From Hydnum rufescens UP504 (Eukaryota > Basidiomycota > Agaricomycetes > Cantharellales > Hydnaceae), in NCBI GenBank assembly GCA_014904985.1, contig MU128919.1:81879-145878 (forward strand): DNA of 64,000 bases, in the 5' to 3' direction. The notes under the pieces are model-generated. The model was not told the origin of the DNA. It made no database searches and saw only the letters and a list, made by a program, of their open reading frames with translations. The number at the start of each line of letters is the position of its first letter. The first letter of the stretch is position 1. Position numbers and translations under genes: made by a program. Shown here piece after piece: positions 11,492-23,340 of this stretch.

Positions 11492-14400
11492 ATGAGGAGG
11501 TTTGTTCCGGTGTTGGTGTTAGTGGTCCTCACCGTTCTCGGGATTTACCAACTTTTCCTACGTATCGTTGGAAAATATCGCAAGCCTTTCTCCTCAAGGA
11601 TGCAGGATGTCATGGATGAGCCCATCCTATATCCTACAGTCGGAATTCGACGAGCTATGGACACCCCTCAGCAGGAGATACTCTTTGTGGCTATATCGTG
11701 AAGTAGAATGGGACTCAGTTTCAAAGGTGCAGTGCAACTTCGTAGCCAGGTGTTGTATGTACTGACGATGCGGTTAGCATGAAGGAAGTCCCGTTATCTT
11801 TATCCCAGGGAACTCCGGGTCATCACATCAAGTCCGTTCCATCGCGTCTTCCGCCGCGCGTCAATATTATTCTGCGCCCGGGACTCCAGACCCCACATTC
11901 GCTGGACTTAGACCCCTGGATTTTTTTGCGGGTTCGAGGACTCTTCATCCGTTAGAGTTTGCTGATCTATATCCGCTATCTCTCAGTCGAATTCAATGAA
12001 GATTTGTCTGCGCTTCACGGTCCAACAATTGATTCTCAGAGAGAATACGTTTCCAGTTCCATCGCATATATTTTGTCAACGTATCCTCCTCCACGAAGAC
12101 GTGTAATTATCATTGGACATTCTATGGGCGGAATTGTCGCTCGGTCACTCCTCACATCTCCCCAGAAAGATGGCTGGAATACGACAGATATAGCCGCCGT
12201 TATCACGATGTCTACACCTCATAGTTTAGCCCCGGCTCGTTTCGACCATGCAATCGACAAGATCTATAGCGAGATATCTCGCTGGGAAAACTCCAACAAA
12301 ACCAACACCGTCAATGTCCCTACTCTCGCCATATGCGGAGGATCTACAGATGCCTTGATACCTTCAGAAACTTGCGCCTTGCCGGACTTGTCCCCTTCAG
12401 CCATGAAACGGTATGATGCATCTCCGTGGTACCGCTGGACTGCTCATACGACATCCCTCTCTGGAATCTGGAGTGGCGTCGGGCATCGCGAGATGGTCTG
12501 GTGCCATCAAGTGCGATGGCGTGTAGCTCGCACTGCTCTCGAACTCGGGGCCTTATCTAAAGCATCGGACTCGCTCCACGCTGGGCGAATTATATCCCGA
12601 TGGTTCCCATCTCCCGTCGACAATCAAGTCGAGCACGAATCAGGTGGACGAGGAATCAATACCGCCCCTTGTTTTAAAAAATATACCCCATACGGTTATT
12701 ACAGCGGCGACCTTCCGCCTCTCAGTCCCCCCGACTCCTCTCATGCCTACTTGCTTCCAGTAGGAGATCTCCAACCTCAAAATCTCACTCTCCTCATTGC
12801 GAAAGGGGTTCTCGCGCCTGCGGTGCTTCACTCCCCAAAATTGTCTGATCACCAGGGTTCTTTCCGCCTCTCCCTTTATTTTTGCTCGGCTACAGGATTA
12901 GGATCACATGTCTTGCCCGAGTCGTGCATTTCAATAGACCCTGGTAGAGGCGCGAACAATCGTCTGATTCCCCTCCCAACCCCTGGAAGAGACTTCCCTG
13001 ACTCTGAAGGTGTAGATGAGTCTGAACGTATAGTATTTTGGAATGGTGATGTCATTGGGACTCAGAAAGGTGGCTGGGTGGCTTTCGTGGTCGAGGGAGG
13101 CACCGATAGTAGGGGCACCAGCTGGGCGATAGCCGGATTTGACCAAGAACGTATCCAATATGTTCGTACAGGCACACTTGGTATGTGTATTCTATCGATA
13201 ACTTGATCCTCTTGCCCACAATATACATTAGGCCTACTCTTTGGCGAACAACACATCATTTTGGATGAAACACGGATTCGTGCCATTTAAGACCTCTGTT
13301 GTTCTCCCTGACCTCCATTCACATGCACTACTGGTGTACTGGCTACGGACTACCCCGAGTGGTAATTGTGTTGGTGAGTGATATGGCGCAGCAAGCCATT
13401 GACTACACTTTCCATCCATGTGATCTGCCTCTGAAAACCCCACACCAGACTCGCTCCTGCCACCGTTAGCTTCATCATACACTCCCCCGCGGACAGGCTC
13501 TAGCGAATCCCATTTTTACGTCGAAACAACAACCCGACCGATCTTTATTACCTCCCACTCATCTGGTCCCTTTGTCTCCTCCCGTGGAGCTATCCGTGGT
13601 TCTATTCTTGAAATATACACCTCAGGCACGTGTGGTATCAAAGAGCTCAAACTCGGGATCGATTGGCGAGCCTCGCTCGGACGAGCCGCGAGTCGATATT
13701 GGAGTTCCCTTGGGGTATGGGCTGTTGGAGTCGTTGGTCTGATCATGGCTTCCGGTTGGACATCCTGGGATTTCCATCCAGGCTGGTGGGTCTGCTGCTG
13801 TCACACACAGAGAAGTTTTTCTGATCCTATGAATCTGTAGAATTCCTGGATCCAACCGAGGCACTTCTCCGATTTACGACCACAGAATTACCGTGGTTGG
13901 CTCTGCTGATCATGGTCCTATCTGTGATCCCTCTCCCATCTTATGCTTTGCTCGGTAATGCAGGCGAGGTTGTGTTTGCGCCATTGGCGCCATTGTGTCT
14001 GGCAATGGCCACTGCCATCGTATGGATCATATGGGGAATTGTTCTCCTTCTTGTGAGAGGGATTGGCGAAGCACGGCGATTCATGACATCCTATTTGTAT
14101 GGCATGGATACCTCATTTCTCTTCGCCAAGTCCAGGGGTTCCTAACCCTGTTTCATCCAGTCCTAGCGATTCGATCACCCAGCCATATTCTACGACTCAA
14201 AAAATCACGGTAGGATTCTGTTCTATGCCTATTGGCTGCATATCTCGTGCCTGTGCAAGTCATCTACGCCTTGTTATACGTGCGACACCTTTGGAGATGT
14301 TCTGCGCCTGAGGTACCCCGTCATCTTAAATCAAGAATGTCTCCCCCGCCGAACTCGTTCGTCCCGCAGCAAGCCCTAGAGTGGAAAGCGACGCCACTTC

Positions 14401-14975
14401 CAGGCGGACGGATCACCAGCGTAAGTGCCATTGTTCTGTTTCCATCGTCTTGCAAGTTCGCTGTTTTTTATTGACTTGCTATTATCTGCTTGACGACACA
14501 CAGAGACCATCAACATCTGTTCATCGAGCTCAACAAATGCATGTACTTCTATTGCTCTCCTCACTTCTGCCATTTGTAGCCTCCGTCCTCGCCGTCTGGG
14601 CGCGAACCGTCGCCACTGCCGGGCTGATGGCCCCTTTCCCTGGGGATCACGCCCTTCATCGCATCATCTTCTTCATTTGCGCAGTGGAATCGACAGATAC
14701 CATAATAATTCCCGGGACCCGGAAACGGTACGTTATTGCAGTCTTACTTCCCCGACAAAAAAAAATAAGGACACCCTGTTTTTGGATTCTTGGTTCTCAC
14801 TGCCCCCTCTGTTGACAGGATGATGGGGTTCATGGTTTGTATACCACTGTACCTTCTCTCCGCTTTCGCATTCGTTCTGGGACCTCGGTTTTCCTACGGG
14901 GTTTATATGATGGTCAATCTCGTGATGGCATTGATGTGGTGTAGGATCATGCTACAGCGACGTGCACCAGCGTAA
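11492..14975 (+). CDS. BST1: GPI inositol-deacylase (PGAP1/Bst1 family)
   Basis: An ER membrane lipase that removes the acyl chain from the inositol of GPI anchors, needed for cargo exit. The N-terminus at 11492 has a hydrophobic anchor ([17 protein letters not shown]). Next come [15 protein letters not shown] and [14 protein letters not shown], then after an intron [20 protein letters not shown], and after another intron [21 protein letters not shown]. The lipase serine motif is [16 protein letters not shown] (about 12108-12150). The long exon 11959-13206 holds the rest of the luminal domain, including [10 protein letters not shown] and [15 protein letters not shown]. The C-terminal half (13540-14975) encodes [14 protein letters not shown] followed by several hydrophobic membrane segments, as in Bst1, ending RRAPA-stop. 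Two one-base frame breaks occur: near 11565, between the anchor and PQGC, and near 13290, between DETRIRAI and [15 protein letters not shown]. Both are flanked by conserved sequence. Confidence 0.88.
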
Positions 14976-15368
14976 TACTTTTTTTGTCGTTTGTACAGCA
15001 ATAATATTAGATTACCTATAACTGCTAAGGCCGACTGTGCTGCACAGCCCGTTACCTTCAGTTTGACCCACCATATGCTAGAACAATCCAAAGTTGCATG
15101 GTATTCTGAGGTGTTTGAGATGCAATTTATTTGGTACTTTCTCTTGTGGAAGGTTGGCTAGTTTTTGTTATAGTGTAACCGGAGATAGGCACAGATTACA
15201 CTATCCGCTCAACGACTGTTACACCCTTGTCAATGCTGGATGAAATAGCTGAAGTTAGGTCTGCTCTGCCGTGTGTGGAGGTGTCTGAATTCTTGCTAAA
15301 TCCAGTGTCTTACATAACCGCAATCCAGGACACCAGGCTTTGAATTGCAGGCAGCACTGAAGCCTTTT

Positions 15369-15798
15369 AGGGCCTGTTCGGATGCCCCCAGAAACAATTC
15401 GAAGAAACGCGTTTCTCAATATAAAAATGGCACAACGACCTACAGCCACTTTTCGAACTTTTTCCATTCGGGTGTCTCCGGTCTACTGAATGGTATGTAT
15501 GTGGCTTCAGGGACCTAGCTTTGGTCTTGTTTGGCATTCCTGAAACCACGTATTACCCCCATGATAGTCTAGCGGAAAAAGATTCGTATCATCACGGATA
15601 CCTTTCCATAATAGCCCTTTCTCGTGGCTCACTATAGACAGGATGCTCGGCACTCTGCGCTGACGGCCGTTCGCATTGCATCCGCAATTCAGTGGACCGG
15701 AGCTACCCGAATGGAACAAAGCTGTAAAACGTTTCACCGTGTTTATATTGAGAATCACGCTTCTTAGGAACGTTTTCTGGGGTATCCGAACAGGCCCT
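15369..15798. mobile_element. Non-autonomous DNA transposon (MITE) with about 60-bp terminal inverted repeats
   Basis: The left end reads AGGGCCTGTTCGGAT from 15369. The reverse complement of the right end, ending at 15798, begins with the same 15 bases. The similarity continues inward for about 60 bases with few mismatches (CCCC, AGAAA, AAGAA, then TTCTCAATATAAA in both arms). The element is 430 bp, has no long ORF and sits between the BST1-like and paraoxonase-like genes. No convincing target-site duplication is visible: the left flank is CCTTTT and the right flank is GGTGGG. The length and TIR form suit a MITE, but the superfamily cannot be decided from one copy. Confidence 0.78.
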
Positions 15799-16133
15799 GG
15801 TGGGGTGGACCCAGAATGAGTGTTCGATGCGGATTCCTTCTACCACCACCAATTTTGCATATAATCCCTTGTAATGTTTACAGCTTGTTTATAGTATCAT
15901 TATCAACATCCTTGCCAAGTTTGAGCATGAGCGGAGCCCTCTATCATGTACAGGAGGGGAATTTTTTCTCACTTGGTGGCAATTACCCGGTGAGAAGCAG
16001 TGTATGGTGGTGGCTTGGGAATACATTCAGTTCCCATCAAGAGAATCGTAAAAAGGTCCAGGCAGAAAGGGGGTTGAATAGATGAGACATTGTTGGGATG
16101 ATATTGATGCCACGGTCATTGGTTCTTTTGAAG

Positions 16134-16155
16134 TTTCACATGGATCCACGTGAAA
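16134..16155. promoter_or_regulatory. Near-perfect 22-bp palindrome containing an E-box (CACGTG)
   Basis: TTTCACATGGA is followed directly by TCCACGTGAAA. The two 11-base arms are reverse complements with one mismatch. The right arm contains CACGTG, the binding core of bHLH factors. It lies about 240 bp past the stop codon of the paraoxonase-like gene and far from any start codon, so a regulatory role is speculative. Confidence 0.3.
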
Positions 16156-16391
16156 ATTTTTTGAATTGTGCTTGAACCGGCTATCCCAGAACGGCTGGCA
16201 CAAAGAAATTTTGACGGTTTGGGGGGATACGGTACATGTGTCTACTGGCCCAGATCCCAGATCGGGGCTTTTTTCTGGGCCAGGCATCAATCTAATTGGT
16301 AGGGGCCTGGGTGGGATACTAATCATTCCGATTTACCTACGAGCAAAACAGTTGGGATGACTGTAAGCTTTGGGGAAAATTTAAAGTAACG

Positions 16392-17791
16392 TCACTTACA
16401 ATGCAATATTCCATCCGCATACAGCCCTGCAACGAACAAATCTTTCCCAACCCTCACCCCTGTGGAGGAACTGGAGTAGTGGCTTCCATTGCTTTGGTAC
16501 AATGTATTCACAGCGTGAGAAGAAACAACAGGTGCCCGCGACACGGCGGGGTAGGGCGCAGTGGAATCGTTTGTCGAAGCTTTGGTAGCCGAGATCTCGG
16601 TAACCCAGCTTGGGGCGGTGTCCGTTTCCTTAGCTGCAACCCTGATGAGGGAGTAGAAGTGGGGATGGCCCGCAACGATAATTGACCCGTCTTCCTCGTC
16701 GTATGCGACATTGTCCGGCGCGAATGGCACGGGCACGACAGATCGGTATGTGAGATCGTTCGTCTTTTCGTCCCGTGTGTATAATCGGACGTTACACGAT
16801 GTCGAAGAGGCCACCACAATTTCTTTCTTGTTGGGGATACAGCAATGCCGTTCGCGAATGCCAGGTTTGCAACCCGGGTAATACGGATATCCGACCCGAC
16901 GAGGTCTACGCGATCTACCCAGGTGCTTGGTATTCTGAGGAAGGTCTCAAGGAGAGAAAGAAAAGCTCCAAAAATGGGAAGACGACGGGTCACCGCGTGA
17001 TCATTTGTGACATAGAACGTGGTCCGCGACACGGCCGCAATGGAGTTGAGGGAAACAAAGGCCCGATGAGAAAGAGTACGGACATACGTAGCCGTGTATG
17101 GTGCGGTGTCGGTCAGATGAAATACCTCAATAGTTGTGTTGACACGGCCATGATTGATGACAAATAAGGTTGCCGGCTCATGTGCAGTGGACGGGATGAT
17201 TTGGGGGGCCAGAGGATGGAAATCAGCGTGCAGAGGATAGCCATCGAGAAGCACACGTTGTACGTCTCCCGTTGATGCATAATCGTAGATCCACAAGTCA
17301 CCGCGGGAACTGGGGTCTGTCATAGGGCCCTTAGAAGCACAACGACGGTGAGGCCCACATATACATATACTCGAGTAAGCGACGAAAGTTCACACGCACC
17401 ATCACTGTGTTCCATTCCTATGATGGGTACGGTTCTGTTAGACGAAAAGAAGGACCCAGGGAAAAATACGATTAGAGGACTGACCAGTCGACCAGGATCG
17501 CATGAGATGAGAAGTTTCTTGGTACCTCCAGAGCGCCACGGGATGGCATCTTCGCAGAAGTTCATGTCGTTGGGGATAGCACGATCCCGCACGACTTTGC
17601 AGGATCGTCGCAGTTTCCCCAGCATAATAATATGCCTCAGGAAGAGGTGGGTTGATCAAGGCCATGGTGAGGAGATCTCTTCGAGTCCATACCCAGTAGC
17701 GACTGGGGGAAAATATGAGCACAATCCAACACGGATAGCCTCTGGTACTCACCAGCAGCACGAGGAACACTTGGAAAATAGTAGCCTTCAT
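16392..17791 (-). CDS. Paraoxonase/arylesterase-like (PON family) lactonase
   Basis: A six-bladed propeller hydrolase of the serum paraoxonase family. The start at 17791 gives a hydrophobic N-terminal anchor (MKATIFQVFLVLL). The next conserved block is NDMNFCEDAIPWRSGG with LLISCDPGR. An intron then leads to GPMTDPSSRGDLWIYDY, followed by ATLFVINHGRVNTTIEVFHL (PON: LLVVNHPDAKSTVELF). Then come FYVTNDHAVTRRLP (the calcium-ligand ND pair, compare FYGTNDHYF) and LAFANGIAVSP (FANGINISP). After another intron come VPFAPDNVAYDEEDGSIIVAGHP (DN at the calcium site) and the C-terminal blade KDLFVAGLYADGILHCK-stop, as in PON1. The calcium-binding asparagines and aspartates I can place are present. One frame change near 17600, before CKVVRDRAIP, is unresolved. 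The substrate is unknown; family members hydrolyse lactones and aryl esters. Confidence 0.82.
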
Positions 17792-18149
17792 TGAGGAAGA
17801 GCGCACGTAAGGTTTTCGGCACACGCCGTCGCGACTCAAAAAGAAGCAATGCATTTCCTCTATCGTCTAGAGCGATAGAGCGACCTAAGGCTAGGTGGTA
17901 GACACACCACATTTAAAAACAAAATAGAGGCAACCTACACAAGGGACTTTGACATTGGCAACCCCGATGCTCTCTGGTGCATTGCCCTAGTGATATTTAA
18001 GATAGAAGGCCAACAGGACGCTAGCCATACATTTCGCGAGATCAGTTTACACTTCAATAACAGAATACTTAAAGAAAGACCTAGTTGTACGTAGCATCAA
18101 GCCTATAATTGAGGAAACATCAGACAAAGCCAACGAGACCGCCACATTA

Positions 18150-19768
18150 TCAGGTGTACACTCGCCTTCCTACGATGTAATCCTCGGTCCTCACGGCCGG
18201 GTACTTGGGACCATCTCCTTCGCACCCAGGCAAGCACTCTACGATCGTATCCGCGTTGGGATTGCAGAAATACGCGATGGACTGGCGTTTGGGCGTCAGG
18301 GCACCCGTTGAATCTGTGCCCGTCGGAGAAACAACTCGGTGAAGGGTGCTGTCCAAGGGATAGAGTCAACTCGATGATGGAATAGGAATGTGAGGATCTG
18401 GACCTTCTGAAAAGATCATTAGACCATCGGGCCAAGAGGTCACCAACATTCACGACGATAGTCCCGGGCTAGGGTGGAATCTTCAGACTGACTCAGAAAT
18501 AAGGATCTTGCTGAGGACTTACGATTGGGGTCGCAGGGATATAGTTTTCCGTGTGTGGGTTTTGAACCTCGAGCCCTCCTACCTGAAGGCCACAGGAGGT
18601 AAGGAATCATGGTCAAGACAATTGTGGCGAAGGACACACCTCATCTTGAAAGACAAAGGTGAGGGAACCATAGTCTGCGAGAAATCCTTTCAATATCGAA
18701 CCGTGGATTGAGAGGTTGGATGGGCCCACCGGAATGCGCGCCAGCTCTCGCTTGTCCCTCTGCGGCTAGCAATTCCCGCGCCACGGGGGGGTAATTGAGT
18801 AGTCGCATTGTATGATACTTCCCATCGGCTAAAGGATCAAAGTAGTTTTCCTCGAAGCCTGGGGAAAACTGTGAGCCAGGGGCAAAGTGTATACAACGGA
18901 AGCCATAACCTAATCCTAGTGCGATCGCCCTCAAGACATCCATATGAAGTTCATGGCAAATATCGTAGAACTCCAACATAGTTGGCGTGAACTTTGGCGC
19001 TTCAATAGGGGATGGCCAATGGTTTCGCCAGACAGGATCTAGAAGCTCAGATATCAGTGTTGTTTGTTTTTTTTCCCTGATCAGTGGATGCGCTTCTGAG
19101 ACAGACCGGAATCATTCCCTATTTCCATCGATTCCTTTATGTCTGGAGCCGTACGTCTGAGTTCTGCAATTTCGTCCGGGTCGTTGGATTGAGTGACTCT
19201 CTCTCGACCCTGCTTCACGTATCCTCGATTGGCACGAGGATCTGGAGATCCAGATGAACGTTAATTGATACACTCGCGACGCAAGGAAACTGTTGAGAGG
19301 GGACCTTCCCATGCAAGCCGGTCCTTGACCTCCTGCGGCAATTTGAAGAACTCGTCGCTCTTAGGAAAGATGCTGTCAATTATATCATCACCGTACGTCG
19401 TACGGACACCACGGACCTCATAGAAGGTACGTGCGATTATGTTCTGGTCGATATTATGGTTCTTTATATACAAGAAGCCAACTTCTTTGAAGGCTCGGAC
19501 GACTTCATTCGACACCGCCAATCGATCTTGAGGCGACCCGTTCCAGAATTTGCCAAAGTTTACGACAGGGACATGAAAGTTCTGGTCAGACTGGACGAAA
19601 GCACAAATCATTGGGGGTCAAAACACCGTTGTTCATAGTCACGCCGGAGCGAACCTGAGTGGCCAATGCCCGTGTGCCATTCATTGCCTTGCGACCATGA
19701 TCCAAGGTCCCCCTGGTCTCTAGTGCAGAATAACGGAGACCAAGCCGGGAAATCAGCGTAGCAGCCAT
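18150..19768 (-). CDS. 2-oxoglutarate/Fe(II)-dependent dioxygenase (isopenicillin-N-synthase-like)
   Basis: All exons splice in frame. Exon 1 starts at 19768 (MAATLISRLGLRYS, possibly a targeting peptide). Next is FHVPVVNFGKFWNG with VVRAFKEVGFLYIKNHNID, the DIOX_N domain. Later exons give NRGYVKQGRERV, WPSPIEAPKFTPTMLEFYD and HTMRLLNYPPV. The catalytic core is AHSDYGSLTFVFQDE (the first two iron ligands, H and D), VGGLEVQNP, VVNVGDLLARWSNDL, STLHRVVSP (third iron ligand, H) and RQSIAYFCNPN (the R-X-S that holds 2-oxoglutarate). The stop is at 18150. The HxD...H triad and RxS are all intact and two catalytic-core introns interrupt the AHSD and TLHR motifs. The chemistry is a 2OG-dependent oxidation, but the substrate cannot be inferred. 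No biosynthetic cluster surrounds it: the neighbours are a paraoxonase-like and an F-box-like gene. Confidence 0.88.
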
Positions 19769-20028
19769 GTCTATTATATCTGCTCAGGCGTGCAACTTGA
19801 TATCGCCGTTAAGCGAAGCGCGGGTTGCCGAGTCGTGCGACGACTCTAGCCCCAATTTCACTATTCTTTCTCTCTTATGTACCTGGGTTTTCTCTCGCAA
19901 CTCCCAGCGATCTGCTGAAATTACAGTCGTCACTGCGGAAAGCGTAGATGTTATACACACAACGCGATGTAATATTTAGACGCACCACTGTGGTCCGCTA
20001 GATATACAAAATGGAGGTGAGACCATCT

Positions 20029-21667
20029 TTACAACATTGTCATATAGGGGGAAGAAAAAGGAGAATGAGAATGGGAGCGCCTCGGTTGCCGGGGGTAGGC
20101 TCCTTTTTTCCCTAATAATTGAAACACAACCTCATCCCCCAAACCATCGTCATTGCTTCCCGAAGTGTCACGGATAGAGTCAACTTCCATCAGGGCTTTG
20201 AGGACGAGGGCTGAAGAACTCGGTGCCAATTCCATCAGTAGTAGGTATCGAAGTGTCTCCGCTCTCCAACTGAGGGATCGGTGACAAGGGGTATGAGTGA
20301 TCAGGTATTGAAAATGGGATTGGTTGTACTATCGAGTCGATATCGCAGCTTTAAAAACGACGTCAGACATCAGAAATGAGGAATCCTTTTCACGCACTCA
20401 CCATAGCAGGGAACAGGTGCCGCCCATCGCTTAACGGTTGAGATGTGTAGTGGTCCTCGAACAGTTCCCACTCGTCTCCACAGTCCCTCCTTCGATAGGA
20501 GCGAATGGGGATGGCGCCTCTGCCCGGATACTGGTTATAGGAGAACGTGACTTTCCGTAGACTAACGCACAGCGTTGAGCAGATTTCAAAGAAATGTTTC
20601 TCCACCTCTGCCCACTGTCGCCTTGCGCGCGTCCAACCACAACGAAAACCCAGGGGTGTACACCTCCCAAACGAGCTCTTCCACGGTATTGAAGAGGGCT
20701 AGGGTGTGAAATACCGCGCGGGGGACTTCATATAGTGGGAAATGATATTCTAACACCAGAAAACGGACGTGGGGGATTACAGCGGCGGGGGAGGCCTGGG
20801 CAACCGTCCCGAGGAACGTCCCAGGGACCAGGAAGCACGACACCAAAGAAGTTGAAAGGAGACTGTGGATTGGGAGATGTTTGAAAAGACTTCGGCCGTT
20901 CGATGAAGAACCTCGTCCACGCAGAGGTGAGTAACGGGCCGATTTCTGGCGATTATACTTTGGAATGCGGAAGCAACACGAAGATGCGTTAGACGGGGTA
21001 GCGCCTCCTCATCTAGTTTGTCCATTAAGGAGTCTTCACTGAGATGGAGGCTTGTGATATTTCTCTGGGAGCAAAGAAACTGGTGTAGACATCCTTCCAA
21101 GTCACCCCAGAGTTGGATAGCGAAGTGATCCAACTGGAAGGGAAACGGATCGCGAGTAAGGTTCGCCACAAGGGTCCTTGTGTCGGGCGTCGGTGTGGAC
21201 CACAGATCCAATTCCAGTCGTCGCAAACATGGAAGTTGACGAAGGGTACGGAATACCGTTTCCAAAACAGCGGTGATATCAGATTCTATTGCAGACCATC
21301 TCTCCACCTTAACAGTAAACTCCCGTACACGCTGAGCCCGTATTCCAGCGGAGGCGATACGGCATCCTTCTTGGAGTATCTCGCGTGCACGATCGCCATA
21401 GGTGACAATTTTATTGTCCCGCTGCATACTGGCAGCAACTCTGCCGGCATCCAAGACAATGCGGAAGGAGCCCCAGAGATGCTTGTCTGCCTCATGCTTG
21501 AAGTCGCGATTCACGAGCGTCGCAGCCTTCAATGTGACCACATCCAGATGTTCCATCACACAACAGAGGACATCGTAGGGAATAGGTCGTGAAATCGTCA
21601 TAAGGCTCGGGGAAACAGTAGAATCAGGAGGCATGCAAGAGGGCGCACAACGAATGCGCTGTACCAT
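20029..21667 (-). CDS. F-box-like protein with variable LRR-type C-terminal region
   Basis: The start region at 21667 (alternative ATGs at 21634 and 21601) leads to IPYDVLCCVMEHLDVVTLKA and LVNRDFKHEADKHLW, the two-helix pattern of basidiomycete F-box-like proteins. Leucine-rich segments follow (LRQLPCLRRLELDLW, RLTHLRVAS, VRFLVLEYHF). After HLFPAM at about 20400 a GTGAGT donor splices to a final exon ending at 20029 (TLRYLLLMELAPSSS, VFQLLGKKGAYP). These proteins are probably substrate adaptors of SCF ubiquitin ligases. The family is large and poorly conserved in mushrooms. A one-base shift near 20850 separates NISQSTVSFQL from SCFLVPGTFLG. The final exon is inferred only from the splice signals and the long open frame. 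Confidence 0.62.
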
Positions 21668-21733
21668 AACCGAGAGTTCTGGGGAATCCTAATTCGGCAT
21701 TCTCAGATAACACGGCGACAGCCGCAGGAGAAG

Positions 21734-22137
21734 ATGATACAATCAATCCTTAGTCAAGTCCGCCAAGGTTTTTCCAGCATAGCGGCATTCCGCATGCTTG
21801 CTTCTCTACCACAGGGCGGGCGCAACACCATTACCCAATTACGCACAGAGCATGTAGCTTTGCGCGACTATTTCGAACGTTTCACTCATGCAGAGTCCCC
21901 CTTCTGTTTACGTGCGGAGCTCGCGAGACCCCTCAGCACTTCCTAGTTTTCTGTGCACGATTTACCTGTGAACGCGTACACCTCTGGCGTGACATCCTCC
22001 ACGACAACTCTATCATCAACGAACCTCCCCACCCTCCTCTCGGACCCTCGTATTGTCCCTCTGACCCTCCGCGACATCCGCGATACACGACACTTTCCCC
22101 TCCATAATCCCACCCTGATAACATCATCAAGATGATG
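21734..22137 (+). pseudogene. Remnant of a non-LTR retrotransposon ORF2 C-terminus (zinc-binding RT tail)
   Basis: QLRTEHVALRDYFERF followed by SPFCLR, then in the next frame GARETPQHFLVFCARF and CERVHLWRDIL. Together these form the C-X2-C-X7-H-X4-C zinc-binding region found after the reverse transcriptase in fungal LINEs. A one-base loss at about 21915 separates the two halves, and nothing of the RT core is present. It sits in the same orientation just upstream of the RNase H fragment that begins at 22281. It seems a separate insertion, because the downstream fragment has its own target duplication. Confidence 0.6.
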
Positions 22138-22264
22138 CAATCAATTTTATACCTTGGAGCCTATTGTATGAATCTGGCTGTGCTTGCCCATGGGGCTCCA
22201 AGTCCAGGATAAGAGTCGGGGCACAAGCAAATCTTTGGAAATAGGGGATGTGCGAGCTCTAGAG

Positions 22265-23340
22265 CTCTGTTGAAACGCGTCAATACCCAACAATGCAAGA
22301 TATAAAGAAGCTAAGCAAATAAACTTTTATGTCGACAACACGGGAGCAATCTATAGAATCTTTGACGGCAGCCCAGGGAAAGCACAAGGTTGCTCCCGCC
22401 GCTTCCGCTCCAGCATGCTAGAGCTCCTTGACTGGAACCCGGAGCTCAAGATCCTCATCGAATCGGCACCTGGCCACCATGACATCATTGGCAATGAACG
22501 TGCCGACCGCCGAGCTAAAGATGGAGCGCACCAAGTTCCCGCCAACCCGGACTACATCTCGCTGTCACATGCCGGAAGCATACGCAGAAAGCAGCTGTCG
22601 GAACGTTGGAGAATCACTTGGGCAACCAGGGAAAACCACCACAGCCTCTTCACGCCTGCCAATACGATGCCTCCATCGCTCCAACCCTCCCAACACTTCT
22701 TACAACTTGGGAGGAGGTCGTTTAGCCGCACATTCCAATGCAGGACAGGCCATGCCCATATTGGAGAATACTACGCCCGGCGAGTACCCACGAACCTATC
22801 AATTGCCCATGCGGAGCCGAGTTACAAACTCGACCGCATATTCTACAGGAATGCGAGATCCACGATCGGCACCGACACCTGCTGGGAGCAGGTCCCGATC
22901 GTGAGATCAACAAGCTCCTAGGAACTCAAGATGGCATACTTCGCCTCGCCAAGTTCCTAGATGCTTCGCACGCGATGGACAAACACTGATTCACGGGTAA
23001 AGGACGACAGCTGGGGGACCCCCGATCCCAGCCTATCCCAACTATGAAGGAACAGGGCAAAACCTAGGAGACGATCCCGATAGCCCTTCCCCCCTCCCGC
23101 ACTTATTTATTCATTCATGCCCCCCCCCCCTTCTCTTTATGCCTCTCAAAATTATCCCAAAAACCCAAGGCCCAACAACCCGGAACGCAACCGAAATCAG
23201 ACTCGAACTTTCCCCTTTACATCCCCAAGCCAGTAGAATTACCTGATAAACTATTCCTGTACGTAGTATAGGACCGTTCTCGGCGCCATCCGCAGCCTAC
23301 TGCGGTATAAATACACAGATATTCCTCTGTTGAAACGCGT
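22265..23340 (+). mobile_element. 5'-truncated LINE insertion flanked by a 16-bp target-site duplication
   Basis: CTCTGTTGAAACGCGT occurs at 22265-22280 and again, perfectly, at 23325-23340. The 1,044 bp between them start inside an RNase H domain (FYVDNTGAIYRIFDGSPGKA; ILIESAPGHHDIIGNERADR with the HH-D..GNE.AD motif). They continue to a CCHC-like tail (CPCGAELQTRPHILQECE) and end with KFLDASHAMDKH-stop near 22989, a non-coding 3' part with a C-run at about 23120, and the right duplication. This is the expected product of target-primed reverse transcription of a Tad/I-like LINE. The coding part switches frame at about 22720-22750, so it is dead. Confidence 0.85.

Noticed and set aside
21113..21592. 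A 159-codon plus-strand ORF
   Set aside because: It lies antisense to the F-box-like gene, whose minus-strand frame is longer and has the F-box helices.
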